DNA of 64,000 nt from Rutpela maculata (GCA_936432065.2 OW386293.2:49137923-49201922); one strand, 5' to 3'. Counted from the first letter of the stretch, positions 10,317 through 22,517 are shown. Numbers and translations: made by a program. Notes: generated by a model not told the origin, from the sequence alone.

Positions 10317-11368
10317 ATGCAATTAGAACATTGGGAATGCAAAATGTACATTCGTGGAATAATAAATGCTATCTGGGAATACAGAGAGATAGAAGAAAAA
10401 ATAAATGAAGAAACCCCTTGTGTCAAAAATATTTCGTTAATGCATAAGAACGTCCAATGTATATCAAATAAAATAAACATACTTGATTTATTCTTAAGCA
10501 GTAAAAAAATAACATTCTTATGCCTCACGGAGCATTGGATACGAGAAGATAACATCAATTTTATCGAAATTAAAGGATATAAAAAGGTAAGCTATTTCTG
10601 CCGGCAGAATTACTTGCATGGTGGCTCAATAATATTTATTAAAAATGAAATTGTAAATAAGTGCAAACCTTTACGATATATTTGCGATCTTTCGACAGAA
10701 ATGTGTGCAGAAATTTCAGCAATAAGTTATGGTGACAAACATTGTATTATATGTGTTTATAGACCTCCTGAGGGTAACACAGAACTATTCTTCATGTGCC
10801 TCTCGGAAGCACTAAAAAAGCCCTGCAAAAATATAACAATATTATTTTTTGTGGCGACCTAAATATAAAAAGTAATACACCCGAAAAAAAAGAAACCAAA
10901 ATATTACACGATATCTTTTGCTCATATAACCTAATATCCCTAGTTAAAGAACATACTAGAATAACGGACAAAACCTCAAATAGTATAGATTACCTTGTAA
11001 CAAATATAAATGATGTACAATATAAGAATCAAAATCTAGGTATCTCAGACCATCATTGTCAAATATTGTTATTTAATGAAAACTTTAATGTCTCACCAAC
11101 CGAACTAAATAAAACGCACACAACCTACAAAAATATAAATCAACACTCCATACACGAATTTAAAACATTATTCAAAAAAGAGTATACTAATTCTAACGCA
11201 ACTAACTCTTTTAATATCTTCTTAGAAAATTTTCAATGGTGCTTTGAAGTGGCATTCCCTCTTAAAGAAAGAAAAAATACTCGGCCCTATAAAACTGCAA
11301 AGAACAAGAAAATGCATTTCCCTGCTGAATTATATGCAAAATTAGAAAACTTAAAAAATCTCAAATGA
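10317..11368 (+). pseudogene. Endonuclease domain of non-LTR ORF2 (frameshifted)
   Basis: Two overlapping frames cover one domain. The first (10317-10862) reads 'NVQCISNKINILDLF' and 'LCLTEHWI', matching the N..N and 'TEtW' motifs of the EEP endonuclease, then 'YRPPEG'. A shift near 10840 in an A/T-rich run passes to the second frame (10796-11368), which carries 'CGDLNIKSN' and 'SIDYLVTN', then 'LGISDHHCQ', the GDLN and SDH catalytic blocks. All main motifs are present once the frames are combined. The frameshift lies beside a homopolymer, so either a real mutation or a sequencing slip is possible. Confidence 0.8.
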
Positions 11369-11399
11369 CTAAGAGACGATGAAGTGATACGATCAAAGC

Positions 11400-11888
11400 A
11401 CAAGAAAAAAATCACCTAAACCAACTAATAAAAAATGAAAAACAAAATCACTACAATAGCATAATTGAAAACTCTGCAAACAAAACAAAAACATTGTGGT
11501 CAATTGTAAATAATAGTCTAGGACGAAATACTAACAAAAAAAAAACAATCATTTTAAAAAATAACGATATAAAGATACACGACTCAGCAGAAATAGCAGA
11601 AAAATTCGGGGCGTACTTCTCAACAGTAGTACCAAATATGTTGACGTCACACTTTCAAAATAATATATCAGACTCTTGTACAACTGGGGAAAATAGCAAT
11701 GGAAATTCGATATTTTTCAAACCGGTTACTGCACAAGAAATACAAGAGATTATCCGAGCATTACCTAATAAAAAATTAACGGGCTATGATAACATTCCAG
11801 TTACTCTTATAAAAAAATGTAGCCTAGAACTATCGCAACCTTTGGCGGATATGATAAACTATTCTCTGTTAACAGGAGAGTTTTCATC
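11400..11888 (+). pseudogene. N-terminal reverse transcriptase part of ORF2, cut by insertion
   Basis: The frame from about 11428 reads 'NQLIKNEKQNHYNSIIEN', then 'TLWSIVNNSLGR' and later 'ITIRALPNKK'-like sequence ('EIIRALPNKKLTGYDNIP'), the 'K..G.D.IP' block that opens the reverse transcriptase. It breaks after 'LLTGEFSS' at the left TSD of the hAT-like element and resumes at 13122. A shift near 11370-11410 separates it from the endonuclease. Confidence 0.8.
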
Positions 11889-13121
11889 TAGGGATTGCAT
11901 TACCGGTTAACCGGTTATTAGGACAAAAAACACATGACGATAATTACCGGTTATTTTAATTTTTTACCGGTTATTTCGGTAAATTCTGAACTTATGATAT
12001 GTCACATATTCAACGTTTCTATTTATGTCACTGACTAGTATTCACTAAATACAGAGTGATTGTCCCAACACCGAGCACTTTTAACAATAAATAAATAATA
12101 TTATAAAAAGTAAACTCCAAACACCAAGCCCTAAGAAATACAAGAGAGACATTGACAATATCTTACGACAGAAAATTGAATATTTAACTGCCGCAAATAT
12201 CCTTGGAATACATTTAGAATTATGTTATTACCAATTCTTATTAACTTATTGACCCACCAATATTAATTGAAGAAGGACATCTTCAGCTGGGGTATTCTAT
12301 GCACAAATATTAGACGACTAACAGATTAGCTTTGAAAAACTAACCCTTTTAACAGGCTATTTTTAAAAAAATATTGTATTTTTAGATTAGGTATTCAGTA
12401 AATGCCATATTTGAGTTTATGTTTATAATTTTTGTTATTTAAGTGGATATTTTTGTTATTTACAGAATAATTATTTATTTAAATTTGTTTCATTTTATAT
12501 TTTTTCCTTTTGATAAATTAACTCCTATATAAAAAGTCTGTTTGACAATCACATTTTTGTTACTTTGACAGCGATAAAAAAGGTGCATCGTTTTTAATCA
12601 CCGATAAAAATGCCTGTTCCTCAAAAGCAGAGTACATGTAGTAGTCGCACGTCACTTTGAAATCTGTACTGTCAGCTATAATTTTTAAGTATTATGGAAA
12701 CTATACTGTACAATATGAGTCGTTTTGAGAAAATTATAATTATTTTTAATAAATTATTGTTGTTGTTCGTTCACATATTCTGTCGTTAATTTATCTTGCC
12801 AAAAAACACTCGAGCTTTTCTTTTATGGATAAAGGATCCCGCACACCATTTAGGGGGATTTCTGTCTCCAATCAAATTTAATCTAACCCACGTAAAAATG
12901 TTCTTTTGAACCCCCTGAACAAATGTTCAAATGCAGCCAGGTCCAAAAAGGTCTTCGTTTCGAGATATAGATAAGTTTGTACATGGAAAAAGACAATTGC
13001 CATTTTCGCCACCCTAATCATCCATTCTAAAAATTACCGGTAAATACCGATTAACCGGTTATTTACATTTTTATTTACCGATTTACCGGTTATTAAAACT
13101 TCCGGTAAATTGCAATCCCTA
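11889..13121. mobile_element. hAT-like non-autonomous element, 1233 bp, inserted in the reverse transcriptase
   Basis: The left end is 'tagggattgcattaccggtt' at 11889; the right end in complement is 'tagggattgcaatttaccgg' from 13121. The flanking 8 bp are 'ttttcatc' (11881-11888) and 'tttccatc' (13122-13129), one mismatch, which the protein frame explains as a later C-to-T change. ACCGG words are repeated at both ends (11930-11985 and 13033-13106). There is no transposase. Inside, 12513-12840 is a segment shared with 15083-18310. Confidence 0.88.
12513..12840 (+). repeat. Uninterrupted copy of the repeat split at 15083-18310
   Basis: From 'gataaattaactcctatata' to 'ttttcttttatggataaa', this block matches 15083-15178 joined directly to 18081-18300. 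It therefore shows what the second locus looked like before the 2.9-kb tandem dimer was inserted there. Confidence 0.8.
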
Positions 13122-14505
13122 TTTCCATCTCCACTAAAAATCGCATGTCTAGTGCCCATATTTAAAAAAGGCGACCCGTTTAATGAAGAAAATTACAGAC
13201 CTATAGCGCTGTTGAGCGTTTTCTCCAAAATCATGGAGAAAGCTATTGCAACAAGAATTATGAACTTCTTAAACACAAACAATATGTTAAGTGAGCATCA
13301 ACATGGCTTCAGAGAGGAACACTCAACAGAAACAGCTACCATCGACCTTATTCAATATGTAAATGAAAAACTTGACAAAAATGAAAAAGTAATATGTATT
13401 TTCTTCGACTTAAGCCGCGCATTTGATACGGTGGAACCGAAATTCGTAGAACAAAAAATAAAGGCACTAGGCATTCGTGAACCGATAAGTAAATGGATTT
13501 TGTCATATTTAACAAACAGAAAGTTTATGGTAAAAGTAGAAAATATCACCTCTAACGAATTTGAAATAGACATTGGCACCCCTCAAGGGGGAGTATTAGG
13601 TCCATTAATTTTTCTCCTATATGTAAACGATCTGCCTTCCCACATTGAAGAGGGTAAACTATTCATGTACGCAGATGATTCAACATTACTTTTATCGGAC
13701 TCAAACGCCCAAAAACTTGAAGAGAAAGCTAATAATGCAATAAAAAAATTTAACAATCGCTGCAGAGAAAATAGACTTATTATTAATTACGGAAAAACTG
13801 CATGTATGCAGTTCCATACTAAACTAAGACCTCCAGACAATTATCTCTTAAATATTAACGGGGAACCGCTACACTTCACAAATAGCACGACTTTTCTAGG
13901 AGTTGTTATAGATAAGTATCTAGACTGGACAGAAAACATAGACAAAATATGCGAAAGGCTGAATAAATCATATTTTGCTATACTAACATTAAAAAATAGT
14001 CTACACAAAAAACTATTGACAACCGTATATTACGCTCTAGTCTACCCTATTATTAGCTATAATATTATTGCTTGGGGACAATCGTCATCATGTAACAGAA
14101 TTCTTATACACCAAAAGAGAATAATGAGAATGATGTTTAATATACCCTACAGACAAACCTGTAGAAATGCATTCAAACAAAATAAAATATTAACCGTCAC
14201 TTCCATATACCTATTGAAGTTATTGACCTTCGTCTATAAAGACAGATACGCATTTAAAAAGCAGGAAGATAATCGTAACTACCTTACTAGAGAAAGAAAA
14301 AACTACCAGATACAAAAACACTCACACATTTTTTTCGAAAGATCGCCAAAATACGCTGGAATCCACTATTATAATATGCTCCCTGAAGAAATAAAGAACG
14401 CAACTTCGATTATACATACAATTTAAAAATAAACTGAAAAAAATTCTTACAATTAATACGATATATACATTGGACGAGTTCAAAGCCGTTGTACAAAGTA
14501 CTTAG
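13122..14505 (+). pseudogene. Reverse transcriptase and C-terminus of non-LTR ORF2
   Basis: After the hAT-like insertion the frame continues as 'PSPLKIACLVPIFKKGDP', then 'NYRPIALLSVFSKIMEKA', 'HGFREEHSTETA', 'FFDLSRAFDTVE', 'GTPQGGVLGPLIFLLYVNDL' and 'FMYADDSTLLL'. These are the ordered palm motifs, with the YADD catalytic box intact. The C-terminal thumb region runs on to 14426 and, after a small frameshift near 14420, through 'KILTINTIYTLDEFKAVV' to a stop at 14503-14505. The piece from 13122 to 14426 has no internal stop, so the copy is not very old. It is inactive because of the insertion and the frameshifts. Confidence 0.88.
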
Positions 14506-14727
14506 GTTACAAATATTTTTTCTGTTTTCATTAGTGTTTGATTACGTCAAAATTATTTACTTAGCGTAGTACTGTATTTGTGTTATTTATCAATCATTAT
14601 TATATATACTATATTGTATTACTATGTCTTTTATACACATACATATATCGTAACTGTAACTTATAGTGACAATACTGCAAAACATTTTTGTAAACGAGTG
14701 CTGATGATAAATAAATAAATAAATAAA

Positions 14728-15082
14728 TATGTTGGTTACATGATGCAGATGCCCTATAACGGCCCCAAATGTTCAAGATTTGGTGATTTATGTATTTATT
14801 TTTTTAAATTTACTTCCTATATCTAATATTTTCTTTTGCCTAATTTTTATTCATGAAATAGTCATGACGAATACCATTCGTGATATAATTTCGTCTGGCA
14901 AAATTTAATGATTATTGTACTCGAGTTTGTTGCTTTGGAAATTTCGCTCTTGACATTGACAAAAATAACTCGCCTGATGGCTCGTTATTATTATCTGTCA
15001 ATGTCAATCGCGAAATTGCCAAGCAACAAACTCTCTTAATAATCACTAAATTTTGCCCACAAAATTATATCACTTATGATAT
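14728..15082. repeat. Palindromic repeat fragment
   Basis: Two arms face each other: 'ataatttcgtctggcaaaat' to 'tttgttgctttggaaatttc' (14886-14945), and the complement of 15010-15075. The left part equals the complement of 2960-3145, and 14945-15080 equals 3520-3655 directly. A short foldback repeat family is therefore present at both loci in different arrangements. Confidence 0.7.
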
Positions 15083-15178
15083 TATATATGATAAATTAAC
15101 TCCTATATAAAAAAGTCAACTTGACAGTCACATTTTGTCACTTTGACAGCGATAAAAAAAGGTGCATCGTTTTTTATC
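15083..15178 (+). repeat. Left half of a repeat split by the 1.46-kb tandem dimer
   Basis: Matches 12513-12605 and stops at 'cgttttttatc', exactly where the tandem units begin. The right half resumes at 18081. Confidence 0.75.
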
Positions 15179-16643
15179 GTATGTAATATCACTAGTGCTT
15201 AAAATTTTATCGAAAATTTTTTCGAAAGCGTGTTGCCTGGTAATATAAAGAGTGCAAATTGGCAGTTTATTATCTGATTAAATCCCGACCGCTTTAGCGG
15301 AAGGGATTTAATCTTTGATAATAAACTGCCAATTTGCACGAGTTATATTAACTAGGGGCGACTTAGCGTGAGAAAAAATTTTTAGATAAAATTTAAAGCA
15401 CGAGTGGTATTTGAGGAGAATATTTCACGAATAAATAATTCATTAAGTACATCTTCAATATTATGTTTTCTCATTAACTGCCTTCAGACGTTTTCTTGTC
15501 ACTTTTTGGAGTTTACTGACCTTTATTTTCAATTTCATCATTAATTTGATATACAGAAATATTTCCAAACCGACTCATATTGTCAAAACAGCAAATCTGA
15601 AACAAACGCAGTAGAAACAACGGAGATTCGATATATTTTAAAATAATCTAGTGACGTTTCCATGGCAACTAGTAAATAAAACGAGTTGAAACCTTAGATA
15701 TTATAATATATAGACTGGCTTAACACCTTTCAGGCGTTTCTGAGGTGCAATACGACGAGGAACGATAGAGAGAGCACTACTTTAGTACCGATGTCTCGCC
15801 CAAATAAAATATACACCCATGGTTCCGAGATTGACATAGAGAGCGCCATCTAGCGCTACAAGTTATATTCCATAATAAATAAATGTTCATCGACTCCTAT
15901 TTACGTATTTCATCCTTACTTTTAACTTACGAAGTTTATGAATTATGTTGAGGTTTGCTTTGTTAAGCAAAGAGAATTTTAAATACAACAAATTATAATG
16001 TTTGATGCACAGCTTTGACTTAACGAGTTACTTTTTGGTAGATTACCATATGTAAGTAATATACATTTTTAGTTTGTTCCAGAGCGAATGTGTACTTGAC
16101 ATTTATAATAAATGATTTGCTTACCTTTGTAACTACGTTATTGAGCTATTGAAAGCTGTGCTTGACTTGTTCCTGTATTATGAGCTAGGTATATTAAGTA
16201 CAATCTTTGTGTGTAATTGTTACCTGATTTAACACTAGGAAAACTGAAATAGTTACAGATAGGCAAAAGTTACAGCCTATATATTTCAGACAAGATTCGC
16301 TTTGGAATTGAGGTGTGTTTTTGTTTGCTACTACATAATACAATATTACAATTTACAAGGTAAGTACGTTAACAATTAATAATAAGCTAGAGAAGATATT
16401 TATAGATAAAACTTAAAAGCTCGAGTTGCCCTATTTGCCAAAAATATTTCACGACAAAAACGTCAAAAAATTTTCGCATATTTGCCGCTGCAGCGACCTA
16501 AAAAATTAGAGCGATAAATTTTGCATGTTGGTCCTGTCAAAAGCCGATCTAGCTTGAATTACCACTAATAATGACGTTTGATTGGTGCGATGTTTTGAAA
16601 AAACGGGCTCTCATTGGCTATAGCGTTAATGAGTGAAATAATC
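15179..16643 (+). repeat. Tandem unit 1 (1465 bp) with internal palindrome
   Basis: The unit starts 'gtatgtaatatcactagtgc' and ends 'gttaatgagtgaaataatc'. The next unit follows without spacer. It carries a strong palindrome at 15198-15400 and an X-box-like 'gtttccatggcaac' at 15656-15669. No coding region with family resemblance. Near its right part is a donor-like 'acaaggtaagtacg'. A shorter related copy lies inverted at 34382-34735. Confidence 0.85.
15198..15400. repeat. ~200-bp palindrome in tandem unit 1
   Basis: Arms of about 100 bp pair around 15300. The innermost part is 'gattaaatccc' with 'gggatttaatc' around 'ccgctttagcgg'. Next out is 'gtgcaaattggcagtttatt' with its exact complement. 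The outer arms pair 'cttaaaattttatcgaaaat' with 'attttagataaaatttaaag' imperfectly. Confidence 0.85.
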
Positions 16644-18080
16644 GTATGTAATATCACTAGTGCTTAAAATTTTATCGAAAATTTTTTCGAAAGCGTGTTG
16701 CCTGGTAATATAAAGAGTGCAAATTGGCAGTTTATTATCTGATTAAATCCCGACCGCTTTAGCGGGAGGGATTTAATCTTTGATAATAAACTGCCAATTT
16801 GCACGAGTTATATTAACTAGGGGCGACTTAGCTTGAGAAAAAATTTTTAGATAAAATTTGAAGCACGAGTGGTATTTGAGGAGAATATTTCACGAATAAA
16901 TAATTCATTAAGTACATCTTCAATATTATGTTTTCTCATTAACTGCCTTCAGACGTTTTCTTGTCACTTTTTGGAGTTTACTGACCTTTATTTTCAATTT
17001 CATCACTAATTTGATATACAGAAATATTTCCAAACCGACTCATATTGTCAAAACAGCAAATCTGAAACAAACGCAGTAGAAACAACGGAGATTCGCTATA
17101 TTTTAAAATAATCTAGTGACGTTTCCATGGCAACTAGTAAATAAAACGACTTGAAACCTTAGATATTATAATATATAGACTGGCTTAACACCTTTCAGAC
17201 GTTTCTGAGGTGCAATTCGACGAGGAACAATAGAGAGAGCACTACTTTAGTACCGATGTCTCGCCCAAATAAAATGTACACCCATGGTTCCGAGATTGAC
17301 ATAGAGAGCGCCATCTAGCGCTACAAGTTATATTCCATAATAAATAAATGTTCATAGACTCATATTTACGTATTTTAATCCTTACTTTTAACTTACGAAA
17401 TTTATGAATTATGTTGAGGTTTGCTTTGTTAAGCAAAGAGAATTTTAAATACAACAAATTATAATGTTTGATGCACAGCTTTGATTCAACGAGTTACTTT
17501 TTGGTAGATTATCATATGTAAGTACTATACATTTTTAGTTTGTTCCAGAGCGAATGTGTACTTGACATTTATAATAAATGATTTGCTTACCTTTGTAACT
17601 ACGTTATCGAGCTATTGAAAGCTGTGCTTGACTTGTTCCTGTATTATGAGCTATATTAAGTACAATCTTTGTGTGTAATTGTTACCTGATTGAACACTAG
17701 GAAAACTGACATAGTTACAGATAAGCAAAAGTTACAGCCTATATATTTCAGACAAGATTCGCTTTGGAATTGAGGTGTGTTTTTGTTTGCTACTACATAA
17801 TACAATATTACAATTTACAAGGTAAGTACGTTAACAATTACTTAGTAATAAGCTAGAGAAGATATTTATAGATAAAACTTAAAAGCTCGACAAAAAACGT
17901 CAAAAAATTTTCGCATATTTGCCGCTGCAGCGACCTAAAAAATTAGAGCGATAAATTTTGCATGTTGGTCCTGTCAAAGGCCGATCTAGCTTGAATTACC
18001 ACTAATAATGACGTTTGATTGGTGCATTTTTTTGAAAAAACGGGCTCTCATTGGCTATAGCGTTAATGAGTGAAATAATC
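16644..18080 (+). repeat. Tandem unit 2 (1437 bp) with internal palindrome
   Basis: Nearly identical to unit 1 along its whole length, with point differences and a few short deletions, for example near 17880-17890, where about 30 bp of unit 1 is missing. Its palindrome lies at 16663-16865. The unit ends 'gagtgaaataatc' and the split repeat resumes at once. Confidence 0.85.
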
Positions 18081-18310
18081 ACGTTAAAAATGCCTGTTCC
18101 TCAAAAGCAGAGTATATCTAGTAGTCGCACGTCATTTTAAAATCTGTACTGTCGGCTATAATTTTTAAGTCTTGTGGAAACTATACTGTACGATATGAGT
18201 CGTTTTGAGAAAATTATAATTATTTTTAATTGTTGTTCGTTCACATATTCTGTCGTTAATTTATCTTGCCAAAAATCACTCGAGCTTTTCTTTTATGGAT
18301 AAATTTCTTT
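18081..18310 (+). repeat. Right half of the split repeat
   Basis: From 'aaaaatgcctgttcctcaaa' to 'cttttatggataaa' it matches 12603-12840, including 'gagtcgttttgagaaaatta'. It runs on into a palindrome that the 12.5-kb copy lacks. Confidence 0.75.
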
Positions 18311-18490
18311 TTAACTCAATATTTTGCCAATCAGTAATTTTGCTCGAAAAACTGACATTTGACAAAATCGCTCGACCTCCGGTCTCGCGATTTTTTCATG
18401 TCAGTTTTTCTCATAAAATCACTGATTATTGGCAAAATTATTTCGTTACAAAGAGAAATTTATCCGATAAAAAAAAAGCTCTTGTGATTT
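18262..18490. repeat. Palindrome with ~100-bp arms
   Basis: Left arm 'ggataaatttctttttaact' ... 'ttttgccaatcagtaatttt' pairs with right arm 'actgattattggcaaaatta' ... 'aaagagaaatttatccgata' around 'cgacctccggtctcg'. The open frame at 18295-18555 lies across it and is a by-product. Confidence 0.75.
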
Positions 18491-18524
18491 TACTGTTGAC
18501 AAAATTATTCAATTTACACGGCAT

Positions 18525-18875
18525 ACTTGATAAGCGTATTTTCTCGATATTTTAATTATTATTCTCCACCAAAGAACTTATGTATTTGGGATAATATCAA
18601 ACCGCTTTTTGATTTGAAGGTATCACTGAATTTGCCGTGAAAATTAGTATTCAACTACTGGGTGTCTAAAAGATGTTGCCATTTCAAAAAGTTGACATAA
18701 TCACAAATTAGTGATTTCGGAAATTTTGATTTGTCGTAGCTAGTAAACCAAGTCGAAGAATCTCACGTTTACATTTTTCTCCTATTATTTTGGTCCCTAA
18801 AAAAATCAAGTAGTCTCTAAAAATTTTTAAAACTACACAGTCGTACGTAAAATCGCCTCCTGAATCCAAAAGTGT
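18525..18875 (+). repeat. Dispersed repeat R1, second copy
   Basis: Inverted counterpart of 1255-1635 (see there). The two copies share all landmarks in opposite orientation. Confidence 0.7.
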
Positions 18876-18879
18876 AAAA

Positions 18880-20680
18880 ATTTAAAATTTATAAAATTTG
18901 AAAGTTGGGGGTCATTTCAATTGTGAAAAAATTGCCGTTTTGGTATATATTACCCCAGCCAAATTTAAGACTTAAAAACTCTGGAAACTACGGCTCGTCT
19001 AATGATTCCTTTGACACTCGGTATAATGGTGATTTGTGTTAAAACACTCCTTCACCACATTTAAATCCACCTCTGGTAGATTAGACGAATCTGCTTTTAA
19101 ATAGCAGGATTCGCACATAGAAAAAGAGCCTACGTCTCCTTAATAGTAATACTAACACTGACTTGCAATTGCGAAATACATAAGGCTTGGGAGAGTGATG
19201 TCAGTGATTCGAGCGCCTCAATTTATGAAGAATTAATTTTTAAAGCAGTATATTTCTGGAGCTACTCATCGGATCAACCTCAAATTTTCAGTGTAATATA
19301 ACTATTTGATGCTTACTTCGCACAATTATAATAAAAACTGCAATACGAAATTTCACTAAATGTCTCCATTAGCCGCAACCATTCCGAGAAGAAGTGATAT
19401 AAACAAAATATTGCAGTTTGATTTGGCAATGCGTGCTACGAATTTTCGAAGCAGTCTTATCATGTATTAATAAAAACATCAGACTATACTTCACAAGAAT
19501 ATCTGCCATTGTTGGTGTTTCTGAGATAATTGGTAAAGCAAATTATTTAGAAGTCATCATGGATGGACGTAGCTCCCTAAGAAAATCACGTTCCTCTGGA
19601 GATCAGGCTGTAAACGAGAGTTATTTCCTTAACACCCAGTGTTACTTAATTTCTAGTAAAACATGAAACCACTCATATTTAACATTGTTTCGTAACAGAT
19701 AACAAAATATTATTAAATTAGATTAAATCTACCTGATTTGTTGATACTTTTTAAAGAACGAAATATTTGTTAGTATAAGTGGATATTGGAAAAAGGTAAG
19801 ATTGCAATAACATTTCTTATCTTAATAAAGTAATCTCGCTTCAATCACACCTTTCTGGGTGCGATATTCTTATCGGCTTAGACATTCAATTTTTTCTTTT
19901 CCTGTGACACCCTACCTTTGGTTTCGGTTTCAGGCTATTTACTTAACTATTTATTCCTTTACAAATTTGTTCCATATCCAACCCATACTAATCGCATAGT
20001 TTTTCTTGCCACTCCCAAAGTTTACAACCGAAAACAAAATATTCCCTTTCAAAATTTGGGAAAACCTTGCTGAAAATATATTATTTCTCCTTTCTCTTCA
20101 TTTATCGAATTCTTGGGACTCAAAAGTAGATTTGTTATTTTCTTATTTTATTTTCAATTTATAATTAGGAAGATATATGGGATGGTTAAACATTTTTTAA
20201 ACTAATCAATATTATGCACACCATTAAATCATTTTCAAAAATAAATCATATTCCTTCATAAGTCATTATAAATCCCGCAACAATTACTTATATCCAATAA
20301 AACCTGGTGATATCTTTTGAAATCCTAATAAATATTTGTAAATCTAAATCTAAATCCACATTAACTTTAGAAAATAATTAAAAATATTTTACTGAAATTA
20401 TTATGAGTACATTCTATGAACAGAAGATTATTTAAAATTGCAAGAAATAGTAAAAAATAAAAATTATTTACTTATGTAGATACTATTTTGTATGACTGCG
20501 TGTTCAGGAGGCAAGCACAATTGGCTTGTCACCAAACATGAAAAAATTCAGTAAAGAATTAATTTTAAGCGCGCCGCTAAAAAAACTCAGAAATAAATAA
20601 ACTAAAAAGGAGTACATTATTAAGGACTAATAGTAGTGCAATAAAAATAAGTCTAAAAGTATGCGAACCTTGAAAAAAAA
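18880..20680. other. AT-rich DNA without a recognised gene
   Basis: No coding frame with family resemblance. The 82-codon frame at 19418-19666 shows no motif and no splice context. No inverted or tandem structure stood out by eye. Confidence 0.45.
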
Positions 20681-21368
20681 CCGCTGTCCAAGGAATCACT
20701 ACTTCCACATCCAGATTCTCTATCCAAGTCACTTACATCGAAAAAACTTTGTATGTGGAAATAATTGTTTATGGAACTTTAATAATATAATATTTGAAAT
20801 TCTCTACCCCAAAAACCCATAAAACGATACCCCACATCGGTAATGGGGTGGGGGTGGTGATAAGGGTGTGGTAGTGGGTGTGGATGAAGTAAAAAAATAT
20901 TTCAAGGCTTCTGGTTCTTGTACATACACTAAATAACAATTTCTTTTCATCCCCTTTAATAATGGGATGGGGTGGTAACGGGGGTGACTAATGCCAAAAT
21001 TTTTTTTGAGGCCTTAGCTTCTCTTGTTTATACTAAATACCAATTTTATGAACTTCTACCTGCTTGATTTACCCATTTACACCTAATTTACCCCAATTTA
21101 CCCCCAACCCTTCGACGGAACAAGATGAAAATATAATCTTGTTCTAGATCTCGTTAAAGTACATATGTGTACCAAATTTCAAGTCAATATCTTAAACGGT
21201 TCCAGAGTAAACGTGCGCACAAAAAAAAGTTACAGACAGACCGACAGACAGAAATTTTTTTGCACAAACTTAAAATATCGACGTTTCATGACATTTTAAG
21301 CCTATTTGAATAATAAAAATTTTTAAAAAATTTTTTGTCGTTACTATACTTCCACTGGATGTGGAAGT
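20681..21368 (+). repeat. Family D repeat, copy A (688 bp)
   Basis: Starts after an A run with 'ccgctgtccaaggaatcact' and 'acttccacatccagattctc', and ends 'tccactggatgtggaagt'. The two end motifs form a 14-bp inverted repeat ('acttccacatccag' and 'ctggatgtggaagt'), and the right end itself can fold as 'acttccac-tggat-gtggaagt'. The middle has G-rich runs of the form 'ggggtgggggtggtgat' and a short GACA microsatellite. No coding region. Class not resolved. Confidence 0.8.
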
Positions 21369-21786
21369 AAAAATGAAAAAGATTTCTTTGCTGCTCGATT
21401 TTATTAAAAAACAATGGTCTTCCATCAGCGAACACTTGTTTTCTAAATTTTAATACGATTGCATTTCTCATTCTTCAATTACCGTGCTTACAAAAAACGC
21501 GACGAATGGGCTGGCGGATCCTCAGACGGAGTGATGGTCAGGCGGACAACCAGGCAGACCAACTTTTTGAATTCAAAATCCAGAATTCGGTCGCTAACAC
21601 AATGATTTAAAAACTTTCTTATATTTTCGGTCTCAGAATGCGCCGATCCAATCCAATATACACTTCGTATTAGAATTTGTGAAGAGCACAGTAACATATT
21701 ATGCAATATCCTACAATGTAATTTCAAGCCAATAATGTAACGCACCGTAGCTAATAACGCTCATGGTTGAAACTAAAAAATAAAAA
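21369..21786. other. Spacer between two family D copies
   Basis: Unique-looking sequence with no coding frame of note. Two short minus-strand open frames (21286-21745) show no motif. Confidence 0.4.
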
Positions 21787-22517
21787 CCGCTCCCCAAGGA
21801 ATCACTACTTCCACATCCAGATTCTCTATCCAAGTCACTCACAACGAAAAAACTTTGTATGTGAAAATAATTGTTTATGGAACTTTAATAATATAATATT
21901 TGAAATCCTCTACCCCAAAAACCCATAAAACGATACCCCACATCGGTAGTGGGGTGGGGGTGGTGATAGGGGGTGGTAATGGGGGGTGGATGAAGTAAAA
22001 AAAATATTTTGAGGTTTCTGGTTCCTGTACATACGCTAAATCACAATTTTTTTTCATCCCCTTTAATAAGGAGGTGGGGGTGGCTAATGCCAAACATTTT
22101 TTTGAGACCTTAGCTTCTCTTATATATATACTAAATACCAATTTCATGGACTCTTACCTCCTTGATTTACCCATTTACCCCAAATTTACCCCAATTTACC
22201 CCCCAACTCTTCGACGGAACAAGATGAAAATATAATCTAGTTCTAGATCTCGTTAAGTACATATGTGTACCAAATTTCAAGTCAATATCTTAAACGGTTC
22301 CAGAGTAAACGTGCGCACAAAAAAAAGTTACAGACAGACAGACCGACAGACCGACAGACCGACAGACCGACAGACCGACAGACCGACAGAGAGACAGAAA
22401 TTTTGTTTTCGCTCAAACTTAAAATCTCGACGTTTCATGACATTTAAAGCCTATTTGGACAATAAAAATTTTTAAAAATTTTTTTGTCGTTACTACACTT
22501 CCACTGGACGTGGAAGT
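21787..22517 (+). repeat. Family D repeat, copy B (731 bp)
   Basis: Same borders as copy A. It carries the longest (GACAGACC)n tract (about 22332-22396), which generates spurious open frames at 22263-22475. The right end abuts a foldback repeat. Confidence 0.8.

Larger units (their letters stand above)
9961..14730 (+). mobile_element. Non-LTR retrotransposon (jockey/CR1-like), split by a hAT-like element
   Basis: An apurinic-type endonuclease region (10317-11368) is followed by a reverse transcriptase (11400-14505) and a 3' UTR that ends in (TAAA)n at 14706-14730, the usual microsatellite tail of this class. The 5' limit is uncertain; coding-like sequence becomes clear from 10317. No ORF1 was recognised, so the copy is probably 5'-truncated. 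On the right it joins directly to a repeat that is intact at 3145-2960, so it inserted into that repeat. Confidence 0.8.

Noticed and set aside
22263..22475. Two overlapping open frames with Thr-Asp-Arg-Gln repeats
   Set aside because: Product of the GACAGACC microsatellite of family D copy B in two frames.
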